NCBI GenBank assembly: GCA_964542585.1
Contig: CAZIUI010000009.1
Location: forward strand, 1 to 64,000
Reading direction: 5' to 3'
Length of the DNA: 64,000 nt
DNA from: CAYYUA01 sp964542585
GTDB lineage: Bacteria > Bacteroidota > Bacteroidia > CAILMK01 > CAYYUA01
Part shown: piece by piece, positions 44,538 to 52,311 of the stretch
Position numbering within the stretch: position 1 is the stretch's first letter
Layout: each line of letters starts with the position of its first letter
The notes under the pieces: model-generated
Seen by the model: only the letters and a program-made list of their open reading frames with translations
Databases searched by the model: none
Told to the model about the DNA's origin: nothing
Made by a program: the position numbers and the translations under genes

Positions 44538-44731
44538 ACTGCAAACGACCTTTTCCTTATGATCTTTAAAGTTAAAACTTTTGACGCATTGTTACATAAT
44601 CTCTTAGCGCAACATAAATTACAAGAGAGCTAACTTGTTTATCGTTTTAAATTTTGTTCAGCTCACTATGGTTAATCAACCAAGCGTTTGACAAAAAAGG
44701 GTATCGATATGTAGCGATGTAGTCAGCTTGT

Positions 44732-45262
44732 TTAAAACCTGGTAAACCAATTGACTTGCTCTGATAAAAGGTCATAGTAAAATTGATCCGTTAAAGCCGT
44801 CTGGCTTTTATCCAGGTTTTGCTCCACAAAAGGAATTTTCACGCGCTGGGGTAAAACATGCATTCCCAAGTGGCTTAAGATATCCGACATGTGGCTTAAA
44901 GCCAGGGCCGCCCCTTGGGTATTGGAAGAAAAACCAACGAGTGCGCTTTTTTTGTAGGTAAAGGTATTCGGATAACGTAACCCATCAATAAAAGCTTTCA
45001 AAGCCCCGGGAATTGAGCCGTTGTATTCTGATATGATAAAAACCATTTTCTCCGTGTTGTCGATTTTATCCTGAAGCTTATTGAATTCTGGGTGGGTTAG
45101 CGCGTTTTCATAAAGAGCGCTGAAAATGAAGTCCTTTGGAAGGATATTGAGGTCCAATACTTCGCTGTAATCGCCAGCGGCTTCAAGTGTTTTAGCGTAG
45201 ATATCAGCAATGGCCTTTGAACGAGAATTTTTGCGGTTGGTGCCTGATATTACTAGGGTCAT
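44732..45262 (-). CDS. NADPH-dependent FMN reductase family protein
   Basis: A 176-residue flavodoxin-fold protein. The N-terminal phosphate loop is SGTNRKNSRSKAIAD (Gly/Ser-rich), and the flavin contact SEYNGSIPGALKAFIDGLR is intact, with VGFSSNTQG later. This matches the FMN_red family (azoreductase, chromate or quinone reductase-like). Electron donor and acceptor are not known. It is divergent from atpD, with a TACCTTTG minus-strand -7 box at 45314. Confidence 0.93.
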   Translation of the reverse strand: MTLVISGTNRKNSRSKAIADIYAKTLEAAGDYSEVLDLNILPKDFIFSALYENALTHPEFNKLQDKIDNTEKMVFIISEYNGSIPGALKAFIDGLRYPNTFTYKKSALVGFSSNTQGAALALSHMSDILSHLGMHVLPQRVKIPFVEQNLDKSQTALTDQFYYDLLSEQVNWFTRF

Positions 45263-45313
45263 GGATGTATTTTTAATAACTAAAAGTCAGAAGAAAATTT
45301 ATTGTTAAAAAAG

Positions 45314-45321
45314 CAAAGGTA
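45314..45321 (-). promoter_or_regulatory. -7 box of the FMN reductase gene
   Basis: Minus strand reads TACCTTTG, 51 bases before the start codon; no -33 TTG is obvious. Confidence 0.4.
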
Positions 45322-45377
45322 ATCCCCGTGAGAAGGAAACCACCTAATAATTACAATACAAAGTCGATAATTACAGG

Positions 45378-45407
45378 TTTGTTTTCAAGGTTAAACTGCT
45401 ATATTTG
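45378..45407 (+). promoter_or_regulatory. Promoter of atpD-atpC
   Basis: TTTG at 45378-45381 and TATATTTG at 45400-45407 with 18 bases between is a near-ideal Bacteroidota promoter. The box ends 33 bases before ATG 45441, which rules out earlier in-frame starts. Confidence 0.75.
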
Positions 45408-45440
45408 CACTGCTTTAAAAAACGCAAAATAATCCCTGTA

Positions 45441-46961
45441 ATGCAAAACAAAGGCAGGATTGCTCAGGTTATAGGGCCGGTGATAGATGTGAGTTTCGAT
45501 AGTGAAGATTCTCAGATCCCTAAAATCATGAACGCCCTTCACGTTGAGCGTGAGGATGGGTCTACACTCGTACTTGAAGTTCAGCAGCACTTGGGCGAAG
45601 ATATTGTCCGTACAGTAGCAATGGATTCCACCGAAGGTCTGGTTCGCGGAATGGAGGTTTCTGATACTGGTGCACCTGTTCGTGTTCCTATTGGCGATAA
45701 CATTCGAGGCCGCCTTTTTAACGTGGTAGGCAATAATATTGACGGGATAGACCAGGTGCAGACGGAGGACTCTCGTCCCATTCACCAAACACCGCCAAAA
45801 TACGAAGATCTATCTACCTCGGATGAGCCTTTGTGGACGGGGATCAAAGTAATTGATCTTTTAGAGCCATACTCAAAGGGCGGTAAAATTGGACTTTTTG
45901 GAGGTGCCGGAGTTGGTAAGACCGTCCTTATCATGGAGTTGATCAACAACATCGCCAAAGCTTATGAAGGTATTTCCGTTTTTACGGGAGTAGGGGAACG
46001 TACAAGAGAGGGCAATGACCTGCTAAGAGAGATGCTAGAGGCTGGCGTTATAAATTATGGTGATGCTTTTCGTGAGTCCATGGAAGCCGGTGGATGGGAT
46101 CTGTCAAAGGTGGATTCAGAAGCCGTTCAAAACTCACAAGCTACGCTGGTATTCGGCCAAATGAATGAGCCACCAGGTGCCCGTGCACGTGTGGCGCTTA
46201 CGGGCCTGAGTATCGCTGAATATTTCCGAGATGGTGATCCCAACAGTGAAGAGGGACGCGACATTCTGCTTTTTATAGATAACATTTTCCGTTTTACACA
46301 AGCTGGAATGGAAGTTTCTGCCCTACTTGGCAGAATGCCCTCCGCAGTTGGTTATCAACCAACGCTTGCTACGGAAATGGGGGAGATGCAGGAACGTATT
46401 ACCTCTACAAAACGGGGATCCATTACCTCGGTTCAAGCTGTTTACGTACCGGCTGACGACCTGACGGACCCAGCACCCGCTACTACTTTTGCCCACCTAG
46501 ATGCAACTACGGTTCTTAGCCGGAAAATTGCGGAGCAAGGGATTTACCCGGCAGTGGATCCACTTGACTCTACGTCCAGAATTCTGGACCCTGATGTTGT
46601 TGGCAATGACCATTACCAAACCGCTCAGCGGGTGAAAGAGATCCTTCAGCGGTACAATGAGCTGCAAGATATCATTGCCATCCTTGGTATGGAGGAATTA
46701 TCCGAAGAAGATAAAACGGTGGTTCACCGGGCCCGCCGGGTTCAGCGCTTCCTTTCTCAGCCTTTCTTTGTAGCTGAGCAGTTTACCAGTATCCCGGGTA
46801 AATTGGTCTCTATTGAAAATACGATTAAAGGATTTAACAAAATTCTGGACGGTGAAGTGGATCAGTATCCGGAAAATGCCTTCAACCTTGTAGGTACTAT
46901 TGAAGAGGCGGTAGAGAAAGGTGAACAAATGATGGCTGAAACCGAACAAGAAGAAACTTAA
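45441..46961 (+). CDS. atpD: F1Fo ATP synthase subunit beta
   Basis: A 506-residue catalytic subunit. The P-loop GGAGVGKT is at residues 154-161, followed by GERTREGNDL, the DELSEED-type C-terminal segment GMEELSEEDK and the Walker B LLFIDNIFRFTQAG. The AT/SA region contains PSAVGYQPTLATEMG. It is preceded by its own promoter and followed by atpC after 25 bp. The remaining atp genes are not here, so the cluster is split. Confidence 0.97.
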   Translation: MQNKGRIAQVIGPVIDVSFDSEDSQIPKIMNALHVEREDGSTLVLEVQQHLGEDIVRTVAMDSTEGLVRGMEVSDTGAPVRVPIGDNIRGRLFNVVGNNIDGIDQVQTEDSRPIHQTPPKYEDLSTSDEPLWTGIKVIDLLEPYSKGGKIGLFGGAGVGKTVLIMELINNIAKAYEGISVFTGVGERTREGNDLLREMLEAGVINYGDAFRESMEAGGWDLSKVDSEAVQNSQATLVFGQMNEPPGARARVALTGLSIAEYFRDGDPNSEEGRDILLFIDNIFRFTQAGMEVSALLGRMPSAVGYQPTLATEMGEMQERITSTKRGSITSVQAVYVPADDLTDPAPATTFAHLDATTVLSRKIAEQGIYPAVDPLDSTSRILDPDVVGNDHYQTAQRVKEILQRYNELQDIIAILGMEELSEEDKTVVHRARRVQRFLSQPFFVAEQFTSIPGKLVSIENTIKGFNKILDGEVDQYPENAFNLVGTIEEAVEKGEQMMAETEQEET

Positions 46962-46986
46962 AAAGCAATCGCTGAAATTTAATCTA

Positions 46987-47220
46987 ATGCGGCTTGAAAT
47001 TATAACCCCTACCGAAGTGGTATTTGATGGAGAAATTAGCCGTGTGCGATTTCCCGGTGATAGTGGTTCTTTTGAAGTTTTAAGGAATCATGCCGCACTG
47101 ATCGCCACCATAAAAGCCGGTAACATCAAAGTAGTGAACACAAATGGGGATTCGCAGGAATATCCTGTTAGTCCAGGATTTGTGGAGGTTCGCGATAATC
47201 AGGTTACAGCGCTTGTATAG
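46987..47220 (+). CDS. atpC: F1Fo ATP synthase epsilon subunit, short form
   Basis: A 77-residue protein with only the N-terminal beta-sandwich of epsilon (MRLEIITPTEVVFDG, then FPGDSGSFEVLRNHAALIA, then VSPGFVEVRDNQVTAL). The C-terminal helical domain that blocks rotation in E. coli is absent, against about 135-140 residues in E. coli. This looks like the natural form in this lineage, not a truncation, since the stop is followed by a clear terminator region. It is 25 bp after atpD. Confidence 0.92.
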   Translation: MRLEIITPTEVVFDGEISRVRFPGDSGSFEVLRNHAALIATIKAGNIKVVNTNGDSQEYPVSPGFVEVRDNQVTALV

Positions 47221-47274
47221 GTAACCCGTTTTTGTTTCAACATTCGTCACCTTTGTTAAAATGGGATACCCAAC

Positions 47275-47308
47275 AAGGCATCGCTAACTAGCGGTGCCTT
47301 TTTTTTTG
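47275..47308 (+). terminator. Intrinsic terminator after atpC
   Basis: Stem AAGGCATCGCTA / TAGCGGTGCCTT (47275-47300, one G-T pair), 2-base loop and nine Ts. It overlaps the last codons of the convergent glycosyltransferase gene, whose stop is at 47284-47286. Confidence 0.85.
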
Positions 47309-48060
47309 CGAATTTGTTCTGAAGGCTCTTCAAAACGGTAATGACCAAATAAGTTTTTAATCCGCATTTCAACAACACCAAGTAGCGCTTCTCGGAATAT
47401 GCCTTTCGACATTTTTGATTCTCCCCTGGACCGATCGGTAAAGATAATCGGTACCTCGCGGATCCTAAAGCCATTTTGCCATGCTGCAAACTTCATTTCG
47501 ATCTGAAAAGCGTATCCTTTAAACTTGATTTTATCAAGGTCTATCGTTTCCAGCACTGATCTGCGGAAACAAGCAAAGCCAGCGGTGGTATCTTTCAGGG
47601 GCATTCCCGTTACAAAACTTACATACTTAGAGGCAAGAAAAGATAACAATACCCTTCCCATTGGCCAGTTGACCACATTCACGCCTTTTACATAGCGTGA
47701 GCCAATGACCAAATCCAAATTTTCCGAATGACAGGTGTGGTACAGGCGCTCTAGATCCTTTGGATTATGGGAAAAGTCGGCATCCATCTCAAAAATGAAT
47801 TCATATTCCTGCTTGAGCGCCCATTTGAAACCTTCAATGTAAGCTGTTCCCAGTCCGTACTTGCCTTTTCGTTTATAAAGGTGAAGACTGTTCTGATAGG
47901 TTCCCTGCATTGCATGAATGATAGCTTGGGTCTGATCAGTAGAATTGTCATCTACGATCAAAACATCGAGGGTCAGGGGAAGACTAAAGATTTCCTGAAG
48001 AAGCTCCCGGATATTGGCTTCTTCATTGTAGGTGGGTATTACTAAGACTGCTTTGGTCAA
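47284..48060 (-). CDS. Polyprenol-phosphate mannosyltransferase-like family 2 glycosyltransferase
   Basis: A 258-residue GT2 enzyme of the dolichol-phosphate mannose synthase type. The N-terminal VIPTYNEEANI, DVLIVDDNSTDQT and FEMDADFSHNPKDL (DxD-type) motifs are intact, as is RYVKGVNVVNWPMGR. There is no C-terminal membrane domain, so it resembles the soluble single-domain DPM1 type. Such enzymes feed lipid-linked sugars to envelope glycans or protein O-glycosylation, which is known in Bacteroidota. The final codons are encoded inside the atpC terminator. Confidence 0.92.
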   Translation of the reverse strand: MTKAVLVIPTYNEEANIRELLQEIFSLPLTLDVLIVDDNSTDQTQAIIHAMQGTYQNSLHLYKRKGKYGLGTAYIEGFKWALKQEYEFIFEMDADFSHNPKDLERLYHTCHSENLDLVIGSRYVKGVNVVNWPMGRVLLSFLASKYVSFVTGMPLKDTTAGFACFRRSVLETIDLDKIKFKGYAFQIEMKFAAWQNGFRIREVPIIFTDRSRGESKMSKGIFREALLGVVEMRIKNLFGHYRFEEPSEQIRKKKGTAS

Positions 48061-48160
48061 GGATCAGGAAAATTTTTAATGGTTACTTTTTATGCTAAAG
48101 TATGATGAACGCAAAAATGGTTTTTTTAAACAAAAATAGATGAGCGCGTCAGTAGCTATT

Positions 48161-48168
48161 TAGATTTG
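48161..48168 (+). promoter_or_regulatory. -7 box of the GmhB-like gene
   Basis: TAGATTTG, perfect TAnnTTTG, 26 bases before the ATG; the -33 element is unclear. Confidence 0.4.
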
Positions 48169-48194
48169 TCAATAACCAATCAAAACTCAAAATC

Positions 48195-48674
48195 ATGCCA
48201 AAGGCTCTCTTTCTAGATCGCGATGGTATTCTGATTCGAGAAAGGGGGGATTATTCCTACTTGCCGGAGCATATTGCTTATGTTCCAGGTATAGAAAAAT
48301 TTTTGCTGGAACAGCAGGCCAAAGGATACCTTTTAATTGTAGTTTCTAACCAAGGGGGAATTGCCAAAGGATTGTTTGGCCCTGAGCATGTTGAACACCT
48401 TCACCAAATTATTCATCATCACTTTCTAAGCTATGGCGTTAGTATTCATTCTTGGTTCTTTTGTCCACATCACGATGAGATAAGCTATTGTTTATGCCGT
48501 AAGCCTGGCTCCCTGATGCTGGAAAAGGCCATCGCCAGATACCAGGTGATTACTTCTGAATCTTACATGATAGGGGACAAGGAAAGTGATAAAGAGGCTG
48601 GAAGAAGGGCGGGGTTAACACCACTACTAGTAAATTCAAACACAAACCTGAACCTATACAATCCGCTTGATTAA
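48195..48674 (+). CDS. HAD-IIIA phosphatase of GmhB/histidinol-phosphatase type
   Basis: A 159-residue HAD phosphatase. Motif I is FLDRDGIL, motif II VVSNQGG, and motif III/IV lies in CRKPG and MIGDKESDKEAG. A CPHH-x6-CLC cluster matches the zinc-binding site of GmhB, which dephosphorylates D-glycero-D-manno-heptose 1,7-bisphosphate in LPS core synthesis. The substrate is inferred. It converges on the 3-HAO gene with 5 bp between stops. Confidence 0.88.
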   Translation: MPKALFLDRDGILIRERGDYSYLPEHIAYVPGIEKFLLEQQAKGYLLIVVSNQGGIAKGLFGPEHVEHLHQIIHHHFLSYGVSIHSWFFCPHHDEISYCLCRKPGSLMLEKAIARYQVITSESYMIGDKESDKEAGRRAGLTPLLVNSNTNLNLYNPLD

Positions 48675-48679
48675 AGGAT

Positions 48680-49261
48680 TTAGGTGGTATCCCCATGAAC
48701 ATAGGGGTTGTTAGCCTTTACCTTCTCGTAATTGTTTTCCCAATCGGGAGGGAGTTCCATGATATGTCCGCAGCGGTCACAAGTGCGAAGCTCAAGGGAT
48801 GAGTAAAAATTGTTCATCACAATAGGAAATTGCTTAACGATGTCCTCCAAAAAGAAGTATTCTTCATAAAGGCGATTCCCACAATTATCACAGAAATAAA
48901 CAAAGCCATCTTTATCCCCTGGCTTTCGGTGTTTTTCAATGATCAGACCCACCGTATCTTCATAGCGTTGGGGTGAATGAAGCACTTTAGGGGGAAGCAG
49001 GAACATTTCGCCCTCCTTTATGGGAATATTTTTGAATTCTCCCTCATCCACAATCTTGACGTTGATGGCTCCCCGAACCTGGAAGAAAAGCTCTTCACTT
49101 TCATTGTAGTGGAAATCCTTGCGGGTATTAGGCCCGCCGGAGACCATGACAATAAAATCCGTATTATCCTTGTAAACGGTTTCATTACTTACCGGAGGCT
49201 TGAGCAGGTGCTCGTGATCTTTGATCCATTGCTGGAAATTGATAGGCGGATGCATACTCAT
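48680..49261 (-). CDS. nbaC: 3-hydroxyanthranilate 3,4-dioxygenase
   Basis: A cupin-fold dioxygenase of about 193 residues that opens 3-hydroxyanthranilate on the route from tryptophan to quinolinate/NAD. Fe ligands are in FHYNESEELFFQV and LHSPQRYED. The C-terminal rubredoxin-like pair CDNC and CDRC is present, as in the bacterial enzymes. ATG at 49259-49261 (MSMHPPINF) is preferred over an upstream in-frame TTG at 49294. No other kynurenine-pathway gene is in the window. Confidence 0.94.
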   Translation of the reverse strand: MSMHPPINFQQWIKDHEHLLKPPVSNETVYKDNTDFIVMVSGGPNTRKDFHYNESEELFFQVRGAINVKIVDEGEFKNIPIKEGEMFLLPPKVLHSPQRYEDTVGLIIEKHRKPGDKDGFVYFCDNCGNRLYEEYFFLEDIVKQFPIVMNNFYSSLELRTCDRCGHIMELPPDWENNYEKVKANNPYVHGDTT

Positions 49262-49427
49262 AGCAATTGGATTTTTGAAAGAAAAAAGTAACAATTTTTC
49301 TACGCATAAAATTAACGATTGAAGGCTTTAAAAGATTTACGAATTCAAAAACTAATCCCTTTTTATTGGGAGGGCAAAGGCGTGTAAAAGCTTTAGATTC
49401 GTTCTTTGAAGGTTAAAATCCATCCTT

Positions 49428-49967
49428 ATGGGTCTACTGCTCTGGTCGGAAGAACGGTTTCAAGTGACCATTGAGCGATTGGCGCGGCAATTAGTAGAAC
49501 GGCATGAAAACTTTGATGAAAAAGCGTTAATCGGATTACAACCTCGAGGTGTATTCCTTGCCAGGAAATTACATCGTCAGCTTGAGGCTATGTTGGGAGC
49601 CAATAAGGTTCCTTATGGCGAATTGGATGTGACCTTCTATCGGGATGATTTTCGAAGGCGAAATGAACCGTTGGTACCCGCCGAAAGCGCTATTAACTTT
49701 CAGCTGGAAGGTAAACAGGTGATACTTGTAGATGACGTTTTATATACAGGCCGCACCGTACGTGCTGGATTGGATGCGTTGCACGACTACGGGCGCCCTT
49801 CTCGGGTAGAATTTTTAGTATTAGTGGACCGTAGGTTTAGCCGGCATTTGCCAATTGATTCCGATTATGTGGGCATCCGCGTAGACACCCGCTCGTCACA
49901 AAGTGTAAAAGTCGAATGGGCAGAAGAGGAAGGGACGGACTGCATATGGCTTATAGATGAACAATGA
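49428..49967 (+). CDS. pyrR: Bifunctional PyrR regulator/uracil phosphoribosyltransferase
   Basis: A 179-residue protein of the PRTase fold. The PRPP loop is VILVDDVLYTGRTVRAG; GLQPRGVFLA and TFYRDDF match PyrR, which in Bacillus controls pyr mRNA by attenuation and has low UPRTase activity. It lies 65 bp upstream of pyrB. An obvious attenuator hairpin pair is not seen in this gap. Confidence 0.93.
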   Translation: MGLLLWSEERFQVTIERLARQLVERHENFDEKALIGLQPRGVFLARKLHRQLEAMLGANKVPYGELDVTFYRDDFRRRNEPLVPAESAINFQLEGKQVILVDDVLYTGRTVRAGLDALHDYGRPSRVEFLVLVDRRFSRHLPIDSDYVGIRVDTRSSQSVKVEWAEEEGTDCIWLIDEQ

Positions 49968-50032
49968 CCAGAACGCTTTTAAACGTAGTTATTTTGACTC
50001 TCTTTACAAAATCAAATTCCATTTGAATACCT

Positions 50033-50968
50033 ATGACTTCCCTTAGTGTATCCAACTTGATAGGCATACAGGAGCTTAATCAAGCTGATCTAAAGTTAAT
50101 ATTTGATACTACTGATAATTTCAAGGAAGTCATTAGCCGACCAGTAAAAAAAGTCCCATCCCTTAGAGATGTAACAATAGCCAATATCTTTTTTGAGAGC
50201 TCCACTCGTACTCGCGTTTCCTTTGAATTGGCCGAAAAAAGGCTTTCATCGGATAATATCAACTTCAGTGCTTCTACTTCTTCGGTCTCCAAGGGTGAAA
50301 CCCTGCTTGACACGGTTAATAACATCCTGGCCATGAAAGTGGACATGGTCGTCATGAGGCACCCGCATTCTGGTGCTGCTAATTTCTTGGCCCGTCATGT
50401 GGATGCTCAGATTATCAATGCGGGAGATGGCCGCCATGAGCATCCCACCCAAGCACTGTTGGACGCTTTTTCGCTCAAAAGACAATTGGGCGATCTTAGG
50501 GGTAAAAAAGTAGCTTTAATTGGGGATATTATGCATTCCAGGGTGTCCCTATCCAATATTTTTTGCATGCAAAAGTTGGGGGCTGAAGTTACCGTTTGTG
50601 GCCCACCAACCCTTATTCCGCCTCACATGGCCTCAATGGATGTAAACGTTAGTTATGATCTTGAATCAACGCTTCAGTGGTGCGATGCTGCTAATGTGCT
50701 TCGCATTCAGTTAGAGCGGCAGCAACACGGGTATCTGCCTAGCCTTAGAGAATATGCGAAATACTATGGCGTTACAAGAAAGCTTCTTGACAGGCTGGAA
50801 AAAGAAATTGTAATTATGCATCCGGGCCCAATGAATAGGGGCGTTGAGATTGAAAGTGCGGTAGCTGATTCCAATAATGCCATTATATTGGATCAAGTAG
50901 AAAATGGAGTAGCTGTGCGCATGGCCGTTCTCTATTTGTTAGCGGGTCAAGTAAATGTAGATGGGTAA
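50033..50968 (+). CDS. pyrB: Aspartate carbamoyltransferase, catalytic chain
   Basis: A 311-residue enzyme joining carbamoyl phosphate to aspartate in pyrimidine synthesis. The phosphate site is FFESSTRTRVSFE and the 80s loop is SSVSKGETLLDT; the 230s loop is present near PSLREYAKYYG, and HPGPMNRG is intact. No pyrI follows. Linkage pyrR-pyrB is usual for Bacteroidota. It ends 18 bp before the convergent barrel protein gene. Confidence 0.95.
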   Translation: MTSLSVSNLIGIQELNQADLKLIFDTTDNFKEVISRPVKKVPSLRDVTIANIFFESSTRTRVSFELAEKRLSSDNINFSASTSSVSKGETLLDTVNNILAMKVDMVVMRHPHSGAANFLARHVDAQIINAGDGRHEHPTQALLDAFSLKRQLGDLRGKKVALIGDIMHSRVSLSNIFCMQKLGAEVTVCGPPTLIPPHMASMDVNVSYDLESTLQWCDAANVLRIQLERQQHGYLPSLREYAKYYGVTRKLLDRLEKEIVIMHPGPMNRGVEIESAVADSNNAIILDQVENGVAVRMAVLYLLAGQVNVDG

Positions 50969-50986
50969 GTTTCTCAACTTTGTTTC

Positions 50987-52192
50987 TTATTGAAATTTTT
51001 CCCAAAATGATTGAAGCTTTTGGTTAAGCTTTTCAACCATTTTTTGAGGATCTTTATTGATCCCTAAAAAACTAAAGGTTTTTGTATTTGGGATTTTTGC
51101 GGGGAATGGAGATTTTAAGACATGAAGGGTTGTATCCCTTATTACCATTCCCTCATAGGAGCGATGGCTTCGCTTTAGGTAACTTTCGCCCACGTCCAGG
51201 ATATACCTCGGTTTATTGGAATCAACGGCAATCCCTGGTGAGCCTTTCTGCTTAAAAGCAACGGATTGCCAGTTTGAACTAAGGATGGTATCCGTTTGGT
51301 AATCGTAAAAAAAAGCATATGGGCAAAAGTTGAAAGCCCTTTTGAAAGCCGCTATAATCCGATTGTGACGAGCCTCTGTTAGTTTTTGTAAGGTTTTTAA
51401 TTTAACCCTATCCTCCGCCGCTCCGGCGGTATCAAGCTTTTCTTTAAGGTATTGGATTTGGTTACGCTTGGATGTAAGCCTGACTAACAAAATACCGTGC
51501 CTCAACTGGCGAATGTGCCTGCGGGCGATTTTCTTCTTTGGCTCAATTGAATTGTCCGATTGAACGTTAATATTGGCAGGGAAAAGTTGATAAGTGAGCC
51601 CTAACTGAAAGGAGCTGAAGTGGTGATTGTTTGGTAGTTGTTGTAAGCTTCGCTGGTAGCTAATTTGTAGCCCAATTTTTTTACTCAATGCAATTTCAAT
51701 CCCCGCCGAACCCCATAAATGCAGCAAGCCCGGATCCTCTATGGGAAAATCTTCGGTATTGGAATTGGTATTTGTTCTAAAGTTTGTTAACAAGTAACCG
51801 GCAGATGCTCCAGCTAAGATGTCAAACCCAGAAAATAGTTGAAACCTTCCGTTAAGGGGTAAGGCGAAATAATGGAATTTGTGTTTATACCGAGGGTTGG
51901 TAAAATCAGCCCCTAAAATTTGATATCGGGGGTTTAAGGAAAGCTTGAAACTGCGGGGATTTTTCATAGTTTCCTCAGAAAATATTGTTGGACTTATTAA
52001 CCTAAAGCCTCCATAGAGGTTGGTTAAAGCAGAACCAACAGAACTTCCTTTGTTGATAATGTTACTATTAAAAATGCCCGATGTTAAATCCACTTTAAAA
52101 CCTTCGCTATCCTCTTGGGCTGTGGTATTGCCACCTACAAGCGCCAACAAAAGCAGAGGCTTTAGACCTAGTAGAAACCTTGATTGCCGCAT
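50987..52192 (-). CDS. Outer-membrane barrel plus coiled coil plus globular domain protein
   Basis: A 401-residue exported protein: signal (LLLLALVGGNTTAQ), then a barrel of PorT-like type at about 30-225 (GSSVGSALTNLYGGFRLI, FHYFALPLNGRFQ, SAGIEIALSKKIGLQISYQRSL). The segment at about 235-290 (ILLVRLTSKRNQIQYLKEKLD...LTEARHNRIIAAFKRAFNFCPYAFFYDYQ) is coiled coil followed by a domain I recall from unnamed Bacteroidota proteins. The last 100 residues form a small globular domain. No function known. Confidence 0.75.
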   Translation of the reverse strand: MRQSRFLLGLKPLLLLALVGGNTTAQEDSEGFKVDLTSGIFNSNIINKGSSVGSALTNLYGGFRLISPTIFSEETMKNPRSFKLSLNPRYQILGADFTNPRYKHKFHYFALPLNGRFQLFSGFDILAGASAGYLLTNFRTNTNSNTEDFPIEDPGLLHLWGSAGIEIALSKKIGLQISYQRSLQQLPNNHHFSSFQLGLTYQLFPANINVQSDNSIEPKKKIARRHIRQLRHGILLVRLTSKRNQIQYLKEKLDTAGAAEDRVKLKTLQKLTEARHNRIIAAFKRAFNFCPYAFFYDYQTDTILSSNWQSVAFKQKGSPGIAVDSNKPRYILDVGESYLKRSHRSYEGMVIRDTTLHVLKSPFPAKIPNTKTFSFLGINKDPQKMVEKLNQKLQSFWEKFQ

Positions 52193-52311
52193 TACTTGTT
52201 TGTCGTTTTAACCGAATAATTTGAAAGTAAACAAGAATACACCACTTGACCAAAATTCAAAGCGGTAGACCCTTAAGCTTTTCAGAACTCATAAAACACA
52301 AAAAACATAAG

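Noticed and set aside
45399..45788. 129-codon minus-strand frame over the atpD start
   Set aside because: Overlaps the atpD promoter and coding start; no independent support.
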